DNA from: Costus lasius
Lineage: Eukaryota; Streptophyta; Magnoliopsida; Zingiberales; Costaceae
Reading direction: 5' to 3'
DNA length: 64,000 nucleotides
Assembly: GCA_027563935.2 (NCBI GenBank)
Contig: CM050452.1
Coordinates: 31,442,850 to 31,506,849, forward strand
The translations under genes were made by a program, and so were the position numbers. Shown piece by piece: positions 34,501-45,245 of this stretch (its first letter is position 1; every line of letters begins with the position of its first letter). A model generated the notes under the pieces. The model ran no database searches and was not told where the DNA came from. It worked only from the letters and a program-made list of their open reading frames with translations.

Positions 34501-37500
34501 AGATACATTCCCATAGGCCTCAAACATTAGCCTTAAGGGCATACCCCAACAATCTCCCACTTGCACTTAATCTAATGGTTGAGAAATCTCAAACCCATAT
34601 TATTACAGTGCTTCTCATGCTTCTGCTGCGCCAGAGGCTTAGTAAGCGGGTCAGCCAGATTGTCATCTGTATGAACCTTGCAGACTTTGATCTCGCCACG
34701 ATCAATGATCTCCCTGATCAAATGAAACCGTCTCTGTATGTGCTTGGACTTCTGGTGCGACCGTGGTTCCTTTGCTTGTGCGATTGCTCCAGTGTTATCA
34801 CAGAAGATAACCAAAGGATCTGCACTCGAAGGAACAACACCAAGTTCTCTCACGAACTTACGAATCCAAACTGCCTCCTTGGATGCTTCCGAGGCTGCAA
34901 CATACTCGGCTTCTGTTGTGGAATCAGCAACAGTTGACTGTTTGAAACTCTTCCACACCACTGCACCTCCATTCAAGCTAAAAACATAGCCTGATTGCGA
35001 TCGGAAATCATCCTGGTCAGACTGGAACGAAGCGTCAGTATATCCCTCTATACTGAGTTCTTCCTGACCACCATATATCAAGAACATATCTTTGGTCCTC
35101 CGCAGATATTTTAAAATGTTCTTGACTGCAATCCAGTGCGCCATACCTGGATTACTTTGGAAACGACTGGTCACGCTTAACCCGTAAGCGACGTCTGGGC
35201 GAGTACACAACATCGCATACATAATGGATCCAATAGCCGAAGCATAAGGCGTATTGTCCATTTCATCTTTCTCAGTCTGTGTTTGTGGACACTGACTCTT
35301 CGAAAGATTCAGACCGTGTCTGACTGGAAGATATCCTCGTTTAGAATTCTCTAAATGAAATCTCTCCAGGACCTTATCGATGTAAGTACTCTGGCACAAC
35401 CCGAGAAGCCTCTTAGATCTATCCCTGTAGATCTTCACACCTAATACATAGGCTGCTTCTCCTAAATCTTTCATCTGGAAACATTTCCTCAGCCATGCCT
35501 TCACAGCATGCATTTCAGGAATGTCATTTCCAATGATCAAGATGTCATCGACGTAGAGGACTAGAAAAGTAATCACGCTCCCACTAAACCTCTTATATAC
35601 ACACGGGTCATCCTCGTTCTTGATGAAACCAAATTCAGTAACTGATTCATCAAAACGAATATTCCAGCTTCTAGATGCTTGCTTAAGTCCATAAATGGAC
35701 TTCTTTAACTTGCATATCTTATGACGATCTGCTGGATTAGTGAAACCTTCTGGTTGTGTCATGTACACATCCTCATCCAGATTTCCATTCAGGAAAGCTG
35801 TTTTCACATCCATCTGCCAGATCTCATAATCATAATATGCAGCTATCGCGAAAAGAATCCGAATAGACTTAAACATGGCTACAGGTGAGAAAGTTTCATC
35901 ATAATCTATCCCGTAGATTTGTTTGAAACCTTTCGCAACTAGCCTGCCTTTATAGGTAACTACGTTACCATCCATGTCAATCTTCTTCTTGAAGATCCAT
36001 TTACAGCCTATAGGGATAACTCCCGGAGGCGGATCAACCAAATCCCAAACTTGGTTATCTGACATGGAGTCCATCTCGGCGCGCATAGCTTCAAGCCATC
36101 TCGCTGACTCCGGTCCACTGACCGCTTCCGCATAAGTGAGGGGTTCATCATGATCAATGATGTAGACTCCGTCATAACGCTCAGGTTGTCGACGGATCCT
36201 TCCCGATCTTCGCGGTTCCCGTGATATCTGAGCCTCAGGTTGTTCAATAACCTGTTCTACCGGCTCAGGCTCATCCAATTCTGCTTGAGCACTTTGTCTT
36301 ACCTCTGGATTCTCATCCAGCTTTATTTCTCTCCCACTGGCCTCTTGCAGAAGAAACTCCTTCTCAAGAAATATGGCCGTCCGAGCAACAAAAACCTTGT
36401 TCTCTTTGGGATCGTAGAAATAATAACCCTTAGTTTCCTTAGGGTAACCGACAAAGATACATTTGTCAGATCTGCTCTCTAGTTTCCCAGAGGCGAGCTT
36501 TTTGACATAAGCCTCGCAACCCCAGATCCTGATAAATGTCAAGCTTGGCTGTTTCCCATACCATAACTCATATGGCGTCTTTGAAACTGCCTTGGATGGC
36601 ACTCGGTTTAGTACCTTTGCAGCTGTTTCCAGTGCAAAACCCCAAAAGGAGTTGGGTAAAGAAGCCTGACTCATCATAGAACGAACCATATCAAGTAACG
36701 TTCTATTTCTCCTCTCGGACACACCATTCCATTGCGGTGTTCCTGGTGGAGTGAGCTGTGAGATAATCCCACACTCCTTTAGATAGTCAGTAAACGCATG
36801 ACTTAGGTATTCACCACCTCGATCTGAGCGAAGTGCCTTGATATTTCGGCCTAGCTGATTCTGTACTTCATTCTTGAACTCTTTGAACTTGTCAAAAGAT
36901 TCACTCTTATGTCTCATCAGATAGACATAGCCATACCTACTGAAATCATCAGTAAAGGTAATGAAGTACTGATAGCCACCTCTGGCATGTTTACTAAATG
37001 GCCCACACACATCACTGTGTATAAGGTCAAGTAAACCTGAAGCCCTTTGACCTTTGTGAGGAAAAGGTGACTTCGTCATTTTACCCATTAAACAAGCCTT
37101 GCATGTATCAATCTCCTCACAGGAGAATGATCCCAGCAGTCCATGATCATGCAACCGCTTAATGCGTTTCTCGTTTATATGGCCTAAACGACTATGCCAT
37201 AGCAAGGTGCTGTCATCAGCATACTTGGCTTTCTTATTATCAATATTTTGTATCGAACTTTCCATGTCCAACACGAATAACCCATTGTTAATTGAACCAG
37301 TTGCATAAACAATATTATCAAAAGATAAAATACACTTTGAAATATTGCATTCAAAGGAAAATCCCTTCCTGACAAGAGCAGGAATGGAGATAATATTTTT
37401 AGTAATACTGGGAACAAAATAACAATTGTTTAGTTCCAATACAATTCCAGATGGTAAAGAAATGAAGTAGTCTCCTACAGCAACAGCAGCAACCCGTGCC

Positions 37501-40500
37501 CCGTTTCCTACTCGTAGGTCCACCTCATGCTGTCCCACCTGTCTTCTTCTCTTGAGTTCCTGTACATTTGAACAAATGTGAACTCCACATGCAGTGTCCA
37601 ACACCCATGATATAGAAGAAGATGAAAACATGACCTCAGTCACGAATATACCTGAGCCAGAAGCGAAGCTTCCCCTCTTATCTCCTTGGAGCGCTTTACA
37701 GTCCTTTTTCCAGTGACCTAGCTGGCCACAGTGGAAACACCTGTATTCCTTGGACCGCTTAACCTTCTGCCTCAAAGCCTTGCTGTAGCTCTTGACAGGG
37801 GCCTTGCCCTTCTTCCCCTTCTTCTTGTTCCTTGAAGGAACCATTAAGACAGAGGTCGAAGGCTTTCCCTTCAGAGTCTCCTCAGTAGTGAGGAGCATAT
37901 TCAGCAGCTCTGCCGGAGTACAATCGATTTTGTTCATATTAAAATTAATAATGAACGCGTCGAATGAAGGCGGGAGAGACTGCAGAATAATATCCACAGC
38001 AAGCTCCTGGTTGATGGTATGCCCCAGTTTCTCTAGAGCCTCCTTGTGCCCAATCATCTTGAGCACGTGAGCTCCCACTGGGCTCCCTTCAGCCAGTTTG
38101 CTCTGAAAGAAGAGCTTCGTCAAGTTATAGCGTTCAGTCCTCGCCTGTGCAGCATACAGCATCTTGAGGTTTGCTATAATCTCTATAGCCGACATATCCT
38201 CATGCTGACGCTGCAGCGGTGGCGTCATAGACGCTAGCATCAGGCAAGCGACATCAATGCTATCATTGACGTGCTTTTCATAGGCTTCCCGAACCGCCCT
38301 TGCGGCGTTCGGAGCGGGCTGCGGCGGTATTGCCGTCTCGAGGACATACAGTTTCCTCTCTGCCTTAAGAACGATCTTAAGGTGTCCAAACCAGTCAGAG
38401 AAGTTCGGCCCAGCAAACTTCTCCCTTTCCAGTAGGGATCGCACATTGAAGTTCATGGTGTTCGTTGCTGCAGGTATCTACAACAATGCAAGAACAGCAA
38501 GGTCAGTATCAATGTATAAGAATCGATCAGGACTTAAGAAAGATTCTTTTTCTCACTATTTTATCTGGCTTGAAAAATCCAACAAAACAGCCCGAAAGAG
38601 TAGAACTCTTTTAGTGAGATGGGATCCGGATTTCATACTTGGTCTCCGCGTCCCGCTCAGGCGAGATAAGATGCACAGAGAGTACAAGCACTAATCTCCG
38701 GTAGGCAGTCCCTGCCGATCACCAACCCGTGCGATTCCCCTTCATCTGGGCAGTCCAGCAGACTGTGCCAACTGAGTTGGTACAACACAGGCTCTGACCC
38801 CACAGATGGCTGCCTCCATGTGCTACCATATGCGCCACATATGTAGCCTACACGGTCAAGCTGACCCGACCTACTCCCTGGACCACCATGTGCTATGCTG
38901 AGCAACGAGAAGGGATAAATCCCTACTCTGTAACACACAGGTGTAATCCCGCACCGTCTGAAGATAGATGGACGTGCCCACTGAGTGGGTACAACACGGC
39001 TCCAACGATAGTCAGAACAGTGAGGTTTCGCGTCAGAAGGCTTACGAGCTTGATATTTTAGCGTTGGATTTTAACGGTCTTTTATCTTCTTCACTATCAT
39101 GCAATTCCTATGGTGATAGCAGAAGATAAACTTAATCATGCAATTCTAATATTCAAACTTTAAATAAAAGAAAGCATGAATCTTATGTGGTAAAAGCCCA
39201 TAGCCCTAGTGAGACCTTAACCTAACTTAAGTCTACACTTGCTCTTCTTGGGTCTTTAGCTGCTCATCTGGCCCAAACCAGGGCCCAAGCGCCATCTGCA
39301 GCTCTGGTGCGCCCACCAGGAATTTGCGCCTGGTCCCAGAGTCGAACCCTGGACCTCCCACCTGGTCAAGCCTCTGCTGCAAGCGCCTCTGCCAAGTGTG
39401 CTTTGTGCTCTTGCCTAATTAAATTACAAATTTAACTATCTAGGCAAGATTGACACGCAGGTCAATTACAATTTTATAAATTAAAGCAATGTGATGCGCA
39501 GATCACAATAATTAATTTACAATTTTAAATCCCAGGCACGCAGGCCCCAGCACAGCACACAATTAATATGAGCAGCCCACATAAGACTAAATAAACAAAC
39601 ATATGCATCCAATCAGCAATCATGTGATCCATCATAAAAATTAAAATTTTCGAAAAACCCCATGGGATCAATTTTAATTTTTCCTTATTTGCCCTACAAC
39701 CTTACAACGGTCCATTACTAGGGATCCACTCATCCAACCTAGTCAGATCCACTGCCCTTGCATGCACCAAGTCCTAACTGACTTGAGTTGACCATAAGGT
39801 CAACCATGCATGCGCCAGGGCTGAACAACCACAATGAGGTCTGGCAAGCGGGTGTGACCCCGGGCCTAACTCATGTGTATTCATAAGTTGTCTCAATCAG
39901 ACATCGCTACACACCTGTCTGCAGTCGACCTATAGCCACCATAGGCTTGCGCCAAGGTGCTAACTGGTCGACCCATTCAGGCTGTCAGATGGTCTGATCA
40001 GACTGTTGGATCTAACCTAGGGGATGACTTCAACCCTAGTAACCCGTCTAAGGGTTTACAGTAAGGCCTTAGATCTATGATTAGTCGCGCATATGATATT
40101 AGTTTTCGAAAAACATACATATTGCGCAAACTAGAAAACATGCGCCAAGAGGAAAGCAAATGTCGCCAACTTGAACTAACGCATCTAACTTATAGATCTA
40201 GGCAATATTCGCAACATGGATCACAAAAATGGCTCAAGCGTTAAGCAATCATAAAAAACATGCTTCAACCAGCCCTCTGATACCAATTGAAAGATCCCCT
40301 ACAATAAGGGGAGGTAAAACCCTATAGGCGCATATGGAGATATAGATGCAGCGGAAAAAGGGTTTCAATGATCTTTGCATGCATTATGATTAGCTTATAA
40401 AATCAGCATGAATAAAACGATTCATACCATAGCCATTTCTAGATAGCGCCTTGGAAGAAAAATCGCAAATGCCACTTCTCCAAAGTCTCGCACATAAGAG

Positions 40501-42043
40501 GATGATGGCAAACTCTTTGTTGCTCCTTGTGCTAGCAAGGCTACAAAGTGTCCTTGATCGAATGGAAAGGGATGATGAACTTCTTGGCCGAATCCTCCTC
40601 AACCTTCAAGACGTCGCCACACACGAAAGCGTCAAGAAGAGAGGTCGCTTGAGAGGCGAGAGTAGTAAGCACTATTCGAACGTGAGCGTTTTCTCCAAGT
40701 GGAGATCATGGTTACTAAAAATAGCCACCACGTTCGCTCCAATGTTCACGCCAAGTGAACAACTCGCCAAGCCTTGAACCATGCGCTCATTTCATGAGCC
40801 GGTTCACATTGGTTCGGTTTAAGAACTAATCAAGCCAAGCAACCAGTCCAAATCATAATTAAACCACAAGGTTCTTGATCTGACCGTTGATCTCTTAATG
40901 CTTCTGATCTGACCGATCTAGCATTCATTCTCTCGATCGAAGCTTACCGATCTCAAGCCCTAACCAATCAAACATGATCAGACCAGATCTCACTTACAAT
41001 CAGAGATTAAATCCCTTTAAACTGAATCCGAACAATTCAGTCCATACGATCTGACTTAAGTAAGCCATATCATCAAATTGTGCGACCCTGAGGGTTTCCT
41101 TTAAATGTCGGTAACGATAACTCACATTATCACGATCAGTGAGGGGTATCTAGCAACACATCACTGTCTCCCGATATAAAGGAAAGAGTCTTCCAAGACT
41201 ACACCCAAAAACAGCACAAGTGTGAATCAACTTCACAAGGCATGCATATTTCCTTTACCACTGGACGTTCTTATTGGACAAGCGTGTCAAGCTTGTAACT
41301 CCAATATGATGAGCATGATTAGATCAGATGAACATAGTCACCTGGGTATGGCCATACTCTTTTCTCAATCATCTCATCCAGGGGGCCCCTTTAGAACATC
41401 ACACTCCTTAAACAAGGAGACGGCAATCCTATGTCTATCACTAGTGCCCTAACCTGACTCAAGCTCACCATCCAAGATAGTCTATAATCATTATGTTTCA
41501 AATGATATTGAACTACCTCAAAACAATGACAATCATCATTTAGAAAACACAAGTGATCTCAAGTCAGAGGAAATGTGCCACTTGTCATACTCAAGGAATA
41601 TTCACATTGCGACAAACAATTGAACATCCTAGTAGGGTCTGTCCAGTACATCCCATGTACCCATGAGTCTACATCTTATTCCATGCTCGAAGCATCCTAT
41701 AAGATTAGAACACATATTAGTCTCAATCATATCAAGGCTGTCTCATGTTCACCAAGATATCTCGACTAAGGACTTATAGCATGTCAGCCTAGCTGAACAG
41801 CTTTGAGACATTATTCAGAAGAACATATATTGCAGCAGACAATGTAACTAACTGAATAACAACCATGCCTTTATAAACATAAGAGTTTATTACATGATAC
41901 AGATACATTCCCATAGGCCTCAAACATTAGCCTTAAGGGCATACCCCAACAGAGACCATAGTGGGCACCATAGAGAGCAGCCCTTTGATCCTATGGATGC
42001 GGCAGAGGAGGACACCGAGGAGATTAGATCAGATGATGAGTAG
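31568..42043 (+). CDS. Athila-type ORF1 protein, split by Copia-A2
   Basis: The ATG at 31568 opens a frame of 440 codons up to 32887, where Copia-A2 begins. After the insertion and one copy of GAGAC, the frame resumes at 41957 (HSGHHREQPFDP...) and stops at 42041-42043, giving 468 aa with no lesion other than the insertion. The product resembles the ORF1 family of Athila retrotransposons: a conserved block from RRFFEMTPYTYLPLALEF, through TLREIRSNFHLG, to IVIGGLITPIALHLNVEP, then a Pro/His-rich linker, a Met/His-rich possible coiled coil and an acidic tail. Its role is not known to me. It lies after the pol remnant and before the 3' LTR, where Athila elements carry an extra ORF. It is interrupted now, so full-length protein is not expected. 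Confidence 0.75.
32888..34551 (-). mobile_element. Copia-A2 3' LTR
   Basis: On the minus strand it runs from TGTTGGGG (34551) to GATCTTTCA (32888). The U5 end has a CCCC/GGGG hairpin (32896-32911). It ends TTTCA rather than the CAACA of A1. Confidence 0.95.
34552..34562 (-). other. Copia-A2 polypurine tract
   Basis: The minus strand reads AAGTGGGAGAT directly before the 3' LTR, as in A1. Confidence 0.85.
34572..38456 (-). CDS. Copia-A2 gag-pol polyprotein, intact
   Basis: A single frame of 1294 aa with an ATG start (MNFNVRSLLEREKF) and TAG stop. Gag occupies residues 1-230. A CCHC knuckle follows (C240, C243, H248, C253). The protease motif is LDTAC (D287). Integrase has its zinc site (H421, H426, C452, C455) and catalytic D482, D545 and E581 with D-x35-E spacing. 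A Pro/Glu-rich linker precedes RT, which has MDVKTAFLNG and YVDD (968-971). RNase H has D1141, a TEAEY motif (1181-1185) and D1220. It ends MGLRFLNH. All key residues seen in this family are present. The order INT before RT is diagnostic of Copia. It would cleave itself into enzymes for reverse transcription and integration, and it could act on A1 and solo-LTR relatives. Confidence 0.95.
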   Translation of the reverse strand: MNFNVRSLLEREKFAGPNFSDWFGHLKIVLKAERKLYVLETAIPPQPAPNAARAVREAYEKHVNDSIDVACLMLASMTPPLQRQHEDMSAIEIIANLKMLYAAQARTERYNLTKLFFQSKLAEGSPVGAHVLKMIGHKEALEKLGHTINQELAVDIILQSLPPSFDAFIINFNMNKIDCTPAELLNMLLTTEETLKGKPSTSVLMVPSRNKKKGKKGKAPVKSYSKALRQKVKRSKEYRCFHCGQLGHWKKDCKALQGDKRGSFASGSGIFVTEVMFSSSSISWVLDTACGVHICSNVQELKRRRQVGQHEVDLRVGNGARVAAVAVGDYFISLPSGIVLELNNCYFVPSITKNIISIPALVRKGFSFECNISKCILSFDNIVYATGSINNGLFVLDMESSIQNIDNKKAKYADDSTLLWHSRLGHINEKRIKRLHDHGLLGSFSCEEIDTCKACLMGKMTKSPFPHKGQRASGLLDLIHSDVCGPFSKHARGGYQYFITFTDDFSRYGYVYLMRHKSESFDKFKEFKNEVQNQLGRNIKALRSDRGGEYLSHAFTDYLKECGIISQLTPPGTPQWNGVSERRNRTLLDMVRSMMSQASLPNSFWGFALETAAKVLNRVPSKAVSKTPYELWYGKQPSLTFIRIWGCEAYVKKLASGKLESRSDKCIFVGYPKETKGYYFYDPKENKVFVARTAIFLEKEFLLQEASGREIKLDENPEVRQSAQAELDEPEPVEQVIEQPEAQISREPRRSGRIRRQPERYDGVYIIDHDEPLTYAEAVSGPESARWLEAMRAEMDSMSDNQVWDLVDPPPGVIPIGCKWIFKKKIDMDGNVVTYKGRLVAKGFKQIYGIDYDETFSPVAMFKSIRILFAIAAYYDYEIWQMDVKTAFLNGNLDEDVYMTQPEGFTNPADRHKICKLKKSIYGLKQASRSWNIRFDESVTEFGFIKNEDDPCVYKRFSGSVITFLVLYVDDILIIGNDIPEMHAVKAWLRKCFQMKDLGEAAYVLGVKIYRDRSKRLLGLCQSTYIDKVLERFHLENSKRGYLPVRHGLNLSKSQCPQTQTEKDEMDNTPYASAIGSIMYAMLCTRPDVAYGLSVTSRFQSNPGMAHWIAVKNILKYLRRTKDMFLIYGGQEELSIEGYTDASFQSDQDDFRSQSGYVFSLNGGAVVWKSFKQSTVADSTTEAEYVAASEASKEAVWIRKFVRELGVVPSSADPLVIFCDNTGAIAQAKEPRSHQKSKHIQRRFHLIREIIDRGEIKVCKVHTDDNLADPLTKPLAQQKHEKHCNNMGLRFLNH
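38457..40272 (-). other. Copia-A2 untranslated leader
   Basis: 1.8 kb with no credible ORF. The paired hairpins seen in A1 recur at 38977-38989 (CCCACT/AGTGGG) and 38768-38780 (CCAACT/AGTTGG), again 209 bp apart. Confidence 0.7.
40275..40285 (-). other. Copia-A2 primer site, tRNA-iMet
   Basis: The minus strand reads TGGTATCAGAG two bases after the 5' LTR end. Confidence 0.9.
40288..41951 (-). mobile_element. Copia-A2 5' LTR
   Basis: 1664 bp, same length and ends as the 3' LTR. The differences seen are at about 33112/40494, 33282/40682, 33384/40784 and 33773/41173. Confidence 0.95.
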
Positions 42044-43259
42044 AGTTTTGTGAGTATCCCTTTTTCCTTATTTCTTTCCATTCTATTCTCTTTATCTTAC
42101 TGATGTTTCATTTGTTTATAGAAGGGATAATTCTACAAACTTTTGTGTCTAATACTGCTATATGTTTTGATGACTATTTCGATGTGGTTGTATGATGATA
42201 ATATTGATTTCTATTCATTTGATGGGGTTGTATTATCACATTTTGATATTGATGGTTATTTTGATATGGTTGTATGATGATATTTTGATATTTTGAGCAC
42301 CCTGTGGAGGTGCATGCTTGATGATATAACATTGTGTTACTTTCATAATTGATGAGTATATACCATTTTTGTTGATGTGTTGATTTGTGACCTAGTCTAA
42401 ATCTTGAAGATATTATTGTTGATTGTATGATTCTAATGATGGTGAATGAACTCATGCTTGTGATTAGGACTAGATCTATCATGTCGAATTTATTTCTCTA
42501 ATACATGTCTACTTTTGAAATTTTTCATTGATTGATGAATGAAATTTTAGGTGGATATATTATTTGAAGAATTTGATTTAAAAGTGAAACTACTTGTTAA
42601 ATAAAATTAGCATATGAGTGTAATTTTGAATTGATGTCGATTGATTAACCTAGTTGATGTTTTGTTTATCTTGTTATTTGTTGGGAAGAGAAAATCCAAG
42701 ATCCAAAAAGAGTGAGAGACTCCTCTACTTGACACAGTGTAAAATTGACAGTGGTACCTAAGACAAGAGTTGAAGTCTAAAAAGAAAGAAAAAAAATAGA
42801 GAGAAAGGAAAAGAAAATGACTCCTCTACTTGGCACTGTGCAAAATTGATAGTGGTACCTAAGACAAGAGTTAAAGTGCAAATAAAAAGTGTGTATCTAT
42901 GTGGGTACATACCATCAAAAACACAAAAAGAGAAAAAGAGATATTGAGTGGAAAAAGATTTTGGAAATTCTATTCTTGTAAACAAAGATATGATAGATTT
43001 AGACTGAAACTTGGGTGAATTCATGAGACTGAAATTCTGTTTTTTATACAAGTTGCAAAGTTTTATTTTATTAAGTTGTGGATCTTGAGGATTGAATTCA
43101 TAAGATGATATTTTTATTTAAAATTTTATGAATCAATTGGTGGGATTTTTCATTAGTGATTGTATTTTAGAAATTTATTCTTCATGAGAAAATCTATGCC
43201 TATGATCGATTTTTGATTTTTTTTGCTTGAGGACAAGCAAAGTATGAGCCTTATGTGTT
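42044..43259 (+). other. N0 non-coding 3' region
   Basis: AT-rich and without an ORF. It matches N1 12630-13825 and N2 46160-47218, holds the two-unit GACTCCTCTACTTG duplication (42718, 42819) and ends with 'gcttgaggacaagcaa' before the LTR. Confidence 0.65.
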
Positions 43260-44709
43260 TGATGACACCAAAATTTATAGTAAATTTTGTGCCATTTGAC
43301 AGAAATTTTTGTGTCATATTTACACTCTTTACTTATTTTTATGCCTTTTTTTATCAATTACTGCGAAATTGACACTCTTTTTGGTTTTGGTGATTTTCAG
43401 GTAAAAGACATGATTTTTAGGCATTTTCAAGTAATTCCAGATGCATAATGAATTCCCACCATCATGAGTAGATTACATGTCAAATTTCATGAAGATTGGA
43501 GCTTCAAACCAAATTACGGCAGGACCGTAATCTATATTATGGTACCGTATTTTCACCGGCAATCGTAATATCAGAGCACTGCCGTAATTTGAGAATTTTT
43601 CATCCAGAATGATTTTCGGAAATTACGGCACTACCGTAAAGATTTTCACGGGCCGTAATTTAGAGCGCTTTCCGGCCAGAAATTTTGGCTAAAATTACAG
43701 CACTACCGTAACCTATTTTATGGTGCCGTAATTGCCAGAGAGTTTCGATTAGAGAACTCGACTGAAATTATGGTAGTGTCATAACAGAAAACACAGCCGT
43801 AATTCTAACCCTGGATGCGATTTTCTCGGTCAACCTTGAAGTCCAATTTTTGCGCGATCGATTGCGGACGATCCAGGCCATAAAATTCAAAGCTGTAAGA
43901 AGCAAAAGGGGATCTTTCGACGAGATGAGGAGGGAGAGACCAAAAGCCCTAATTTTCATCCACTATAGGGAGAGAAATTGAGTTTCACGCTTCTGACATA
44001 GCTTTCGCTACCGGGAAGCATACATCACATCTCCAGCCATGAAATTTGAAGGAAAGCTTCGCCTAGAGCAAGAGAACATACCCCAGAAGTTTCAGAGTGA
44101 AAGGATCTCGATCGGAGGAGAAATAAAGAAAATACTCAGTGTTGACACTATTCACACGAGTAATTATGGCTGTAATCATTACAGCTGTGTGGTTATTTGT
44201 TTTTCCCCTCTTTCTTGATTTCCTACACTTTGATACTATGGATTATTGTAATCTTTCATCCATGCTAGCTTAAACCTTTTATGGGACATGGGGAAGTAAT
44301 TCCCTTTGATTTCTTAATGACTAGAAAAATTTTTCATTACTTCGTCACGTATAATTTTAGCATGATAATTCTACTTTTGTGATAATTGCTCTTTGATTCT
44401 CCATAGATTCATATTATTAATCATGTTTTAGAGTTTTCGCAATAAGGACCGAAAGGTGACTTGCTTGAGAACTTGGAACCCTAGAATTGAATGTTAGGAA
44501 CTTACTGTAAGAAATTAGGTTAGTTCTTATTTCTTGATTTTCGAAGAATAATTGCCATGACAATAATATGAATCTAGGATTGAGTTAATTTATCAAACAT
44601 GAAGATCTTGTGCGAAAGTAAGGACCAGAACGTTGGAGAACCTAAAGTAGAACCTGTGTTGAGACTCGGATGCACGAAAGTGATCCTTGAGACTCCACTT
44701 GAGATAATT
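43260..44709 (+). mobile_element. 3' LTR of N0, truncated
   Basis: It starts TGATGACACC, has the palindrome array at about 43513-43802, and reaches the second or third hairpin (44603-44700) before a Copia-C scrap replaces the rest. It is the best partner of the partial 5' LTR 17523-18682. Confidence 0.75.
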
Positions 44710-44876
44710 GCTAGTGTTTATGCCCTAGGACCTCAGGATGGTCCATGGGATATGTGCATCACATCTAGTTGATAGATGAGTTATCCTGGCATTTTCGTTG
44801 TTATGTATATTTGTACATCTACGCATATATACATTTGCATATACAATGTCCCTTAAGAGATAGATTTTATCTAGTC
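44710..44876 (+). mobile_element. Copia-C LTR fragment
   Basis: It starts TGCTAGTGTTTATGCCCTAG and follows the first 165 bp of the Copia-C LTR (compare 56533) before Gypsy internal sequence resumes. It bridges the truncated N0 LTR and N2. Confidence 0.6.
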
Positions 44877-44949
44877 TTTGTGTTTCTTTTATTTTAGTTT
44901 AATTTTAAAATTAATTTTTCTTTTATTTTTGCAGGGAAAATCAAATTTT

Positions 44950-45245
44950 GCGCAAAATATGGCACTGCCGTAATCTATTTCACGCCCGTAATCTGCGTTG
45001 ATTTCTTCTCCCGAGAGTTTTATGGATTTTACGGTGGTACCGTATTTCTTTTACGATACCGTATTTCCTGACCATTTTTTACATCACGTGCCGTAATTTC
45101 GACTGCTTTCGATCCGAAAATTTTTTATTTTTACGGCAGTACCGTAAACAATTCCACGGTACCGTATTTCCTGATTATTTCTTACCCGAGAGTTCTTTGC
45201 AAATTACGGCACTGCCGTAACGCATATTACAGTACCGTATTTGTA
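44950..45245. repeat. Internal TACGG palindrome array (N2)
   Basis: Copies include TTACGGTGGTACCGTATT (about 45027), TTACGGCAGTACCGTAAA (about 45132) and TTACGGCACTGCCGTAAC (about 45204). They correspond in position to 30480-31025 of N0. Confidence 0.75.

Larger units (their letters stand above)
32888..41951 (-). mobile_element. Copia-A2, complete and apparently intact
   Basis: Two 1664-bp LTRs (32888-34551 and 40288-41951) and a perfect target duplication GAGAC (32883-32887, 41952-41956) define it. By eye the LTRs differ at only about four sites, all transitions. It has a primer site, polypurine tract and an uninterrupted 1294-codon gag-pol. It sits in N0 ORF1 and is the best candidate in the window for a recently active autonomous element. 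Confidence 0.95.
17523..44709 (+). mobile_element. Gypsy N0 (Athila-like), split by Copia-A1 and A2
   Basis: Removing the two Copia insertions and one copy of each target duplication leaves about 9.2 kb: partial 5' LTR (17523-18682), primer site (18688), gag (18757-20610), protease (29539-30357), CTTGGG hairpin, palindrome array (30480-31025), ORF1 (31568-32887 plus 41957-42043), 3' region and 3' LTR (43260-44709). RT, RNase H and integrase are missing between protease and hairpin. The 5' LTR lacks its first half, where the inverted LTR now abuts. The 3' LTR is cut by a Copia-C scrap. Confidence 0.8.
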
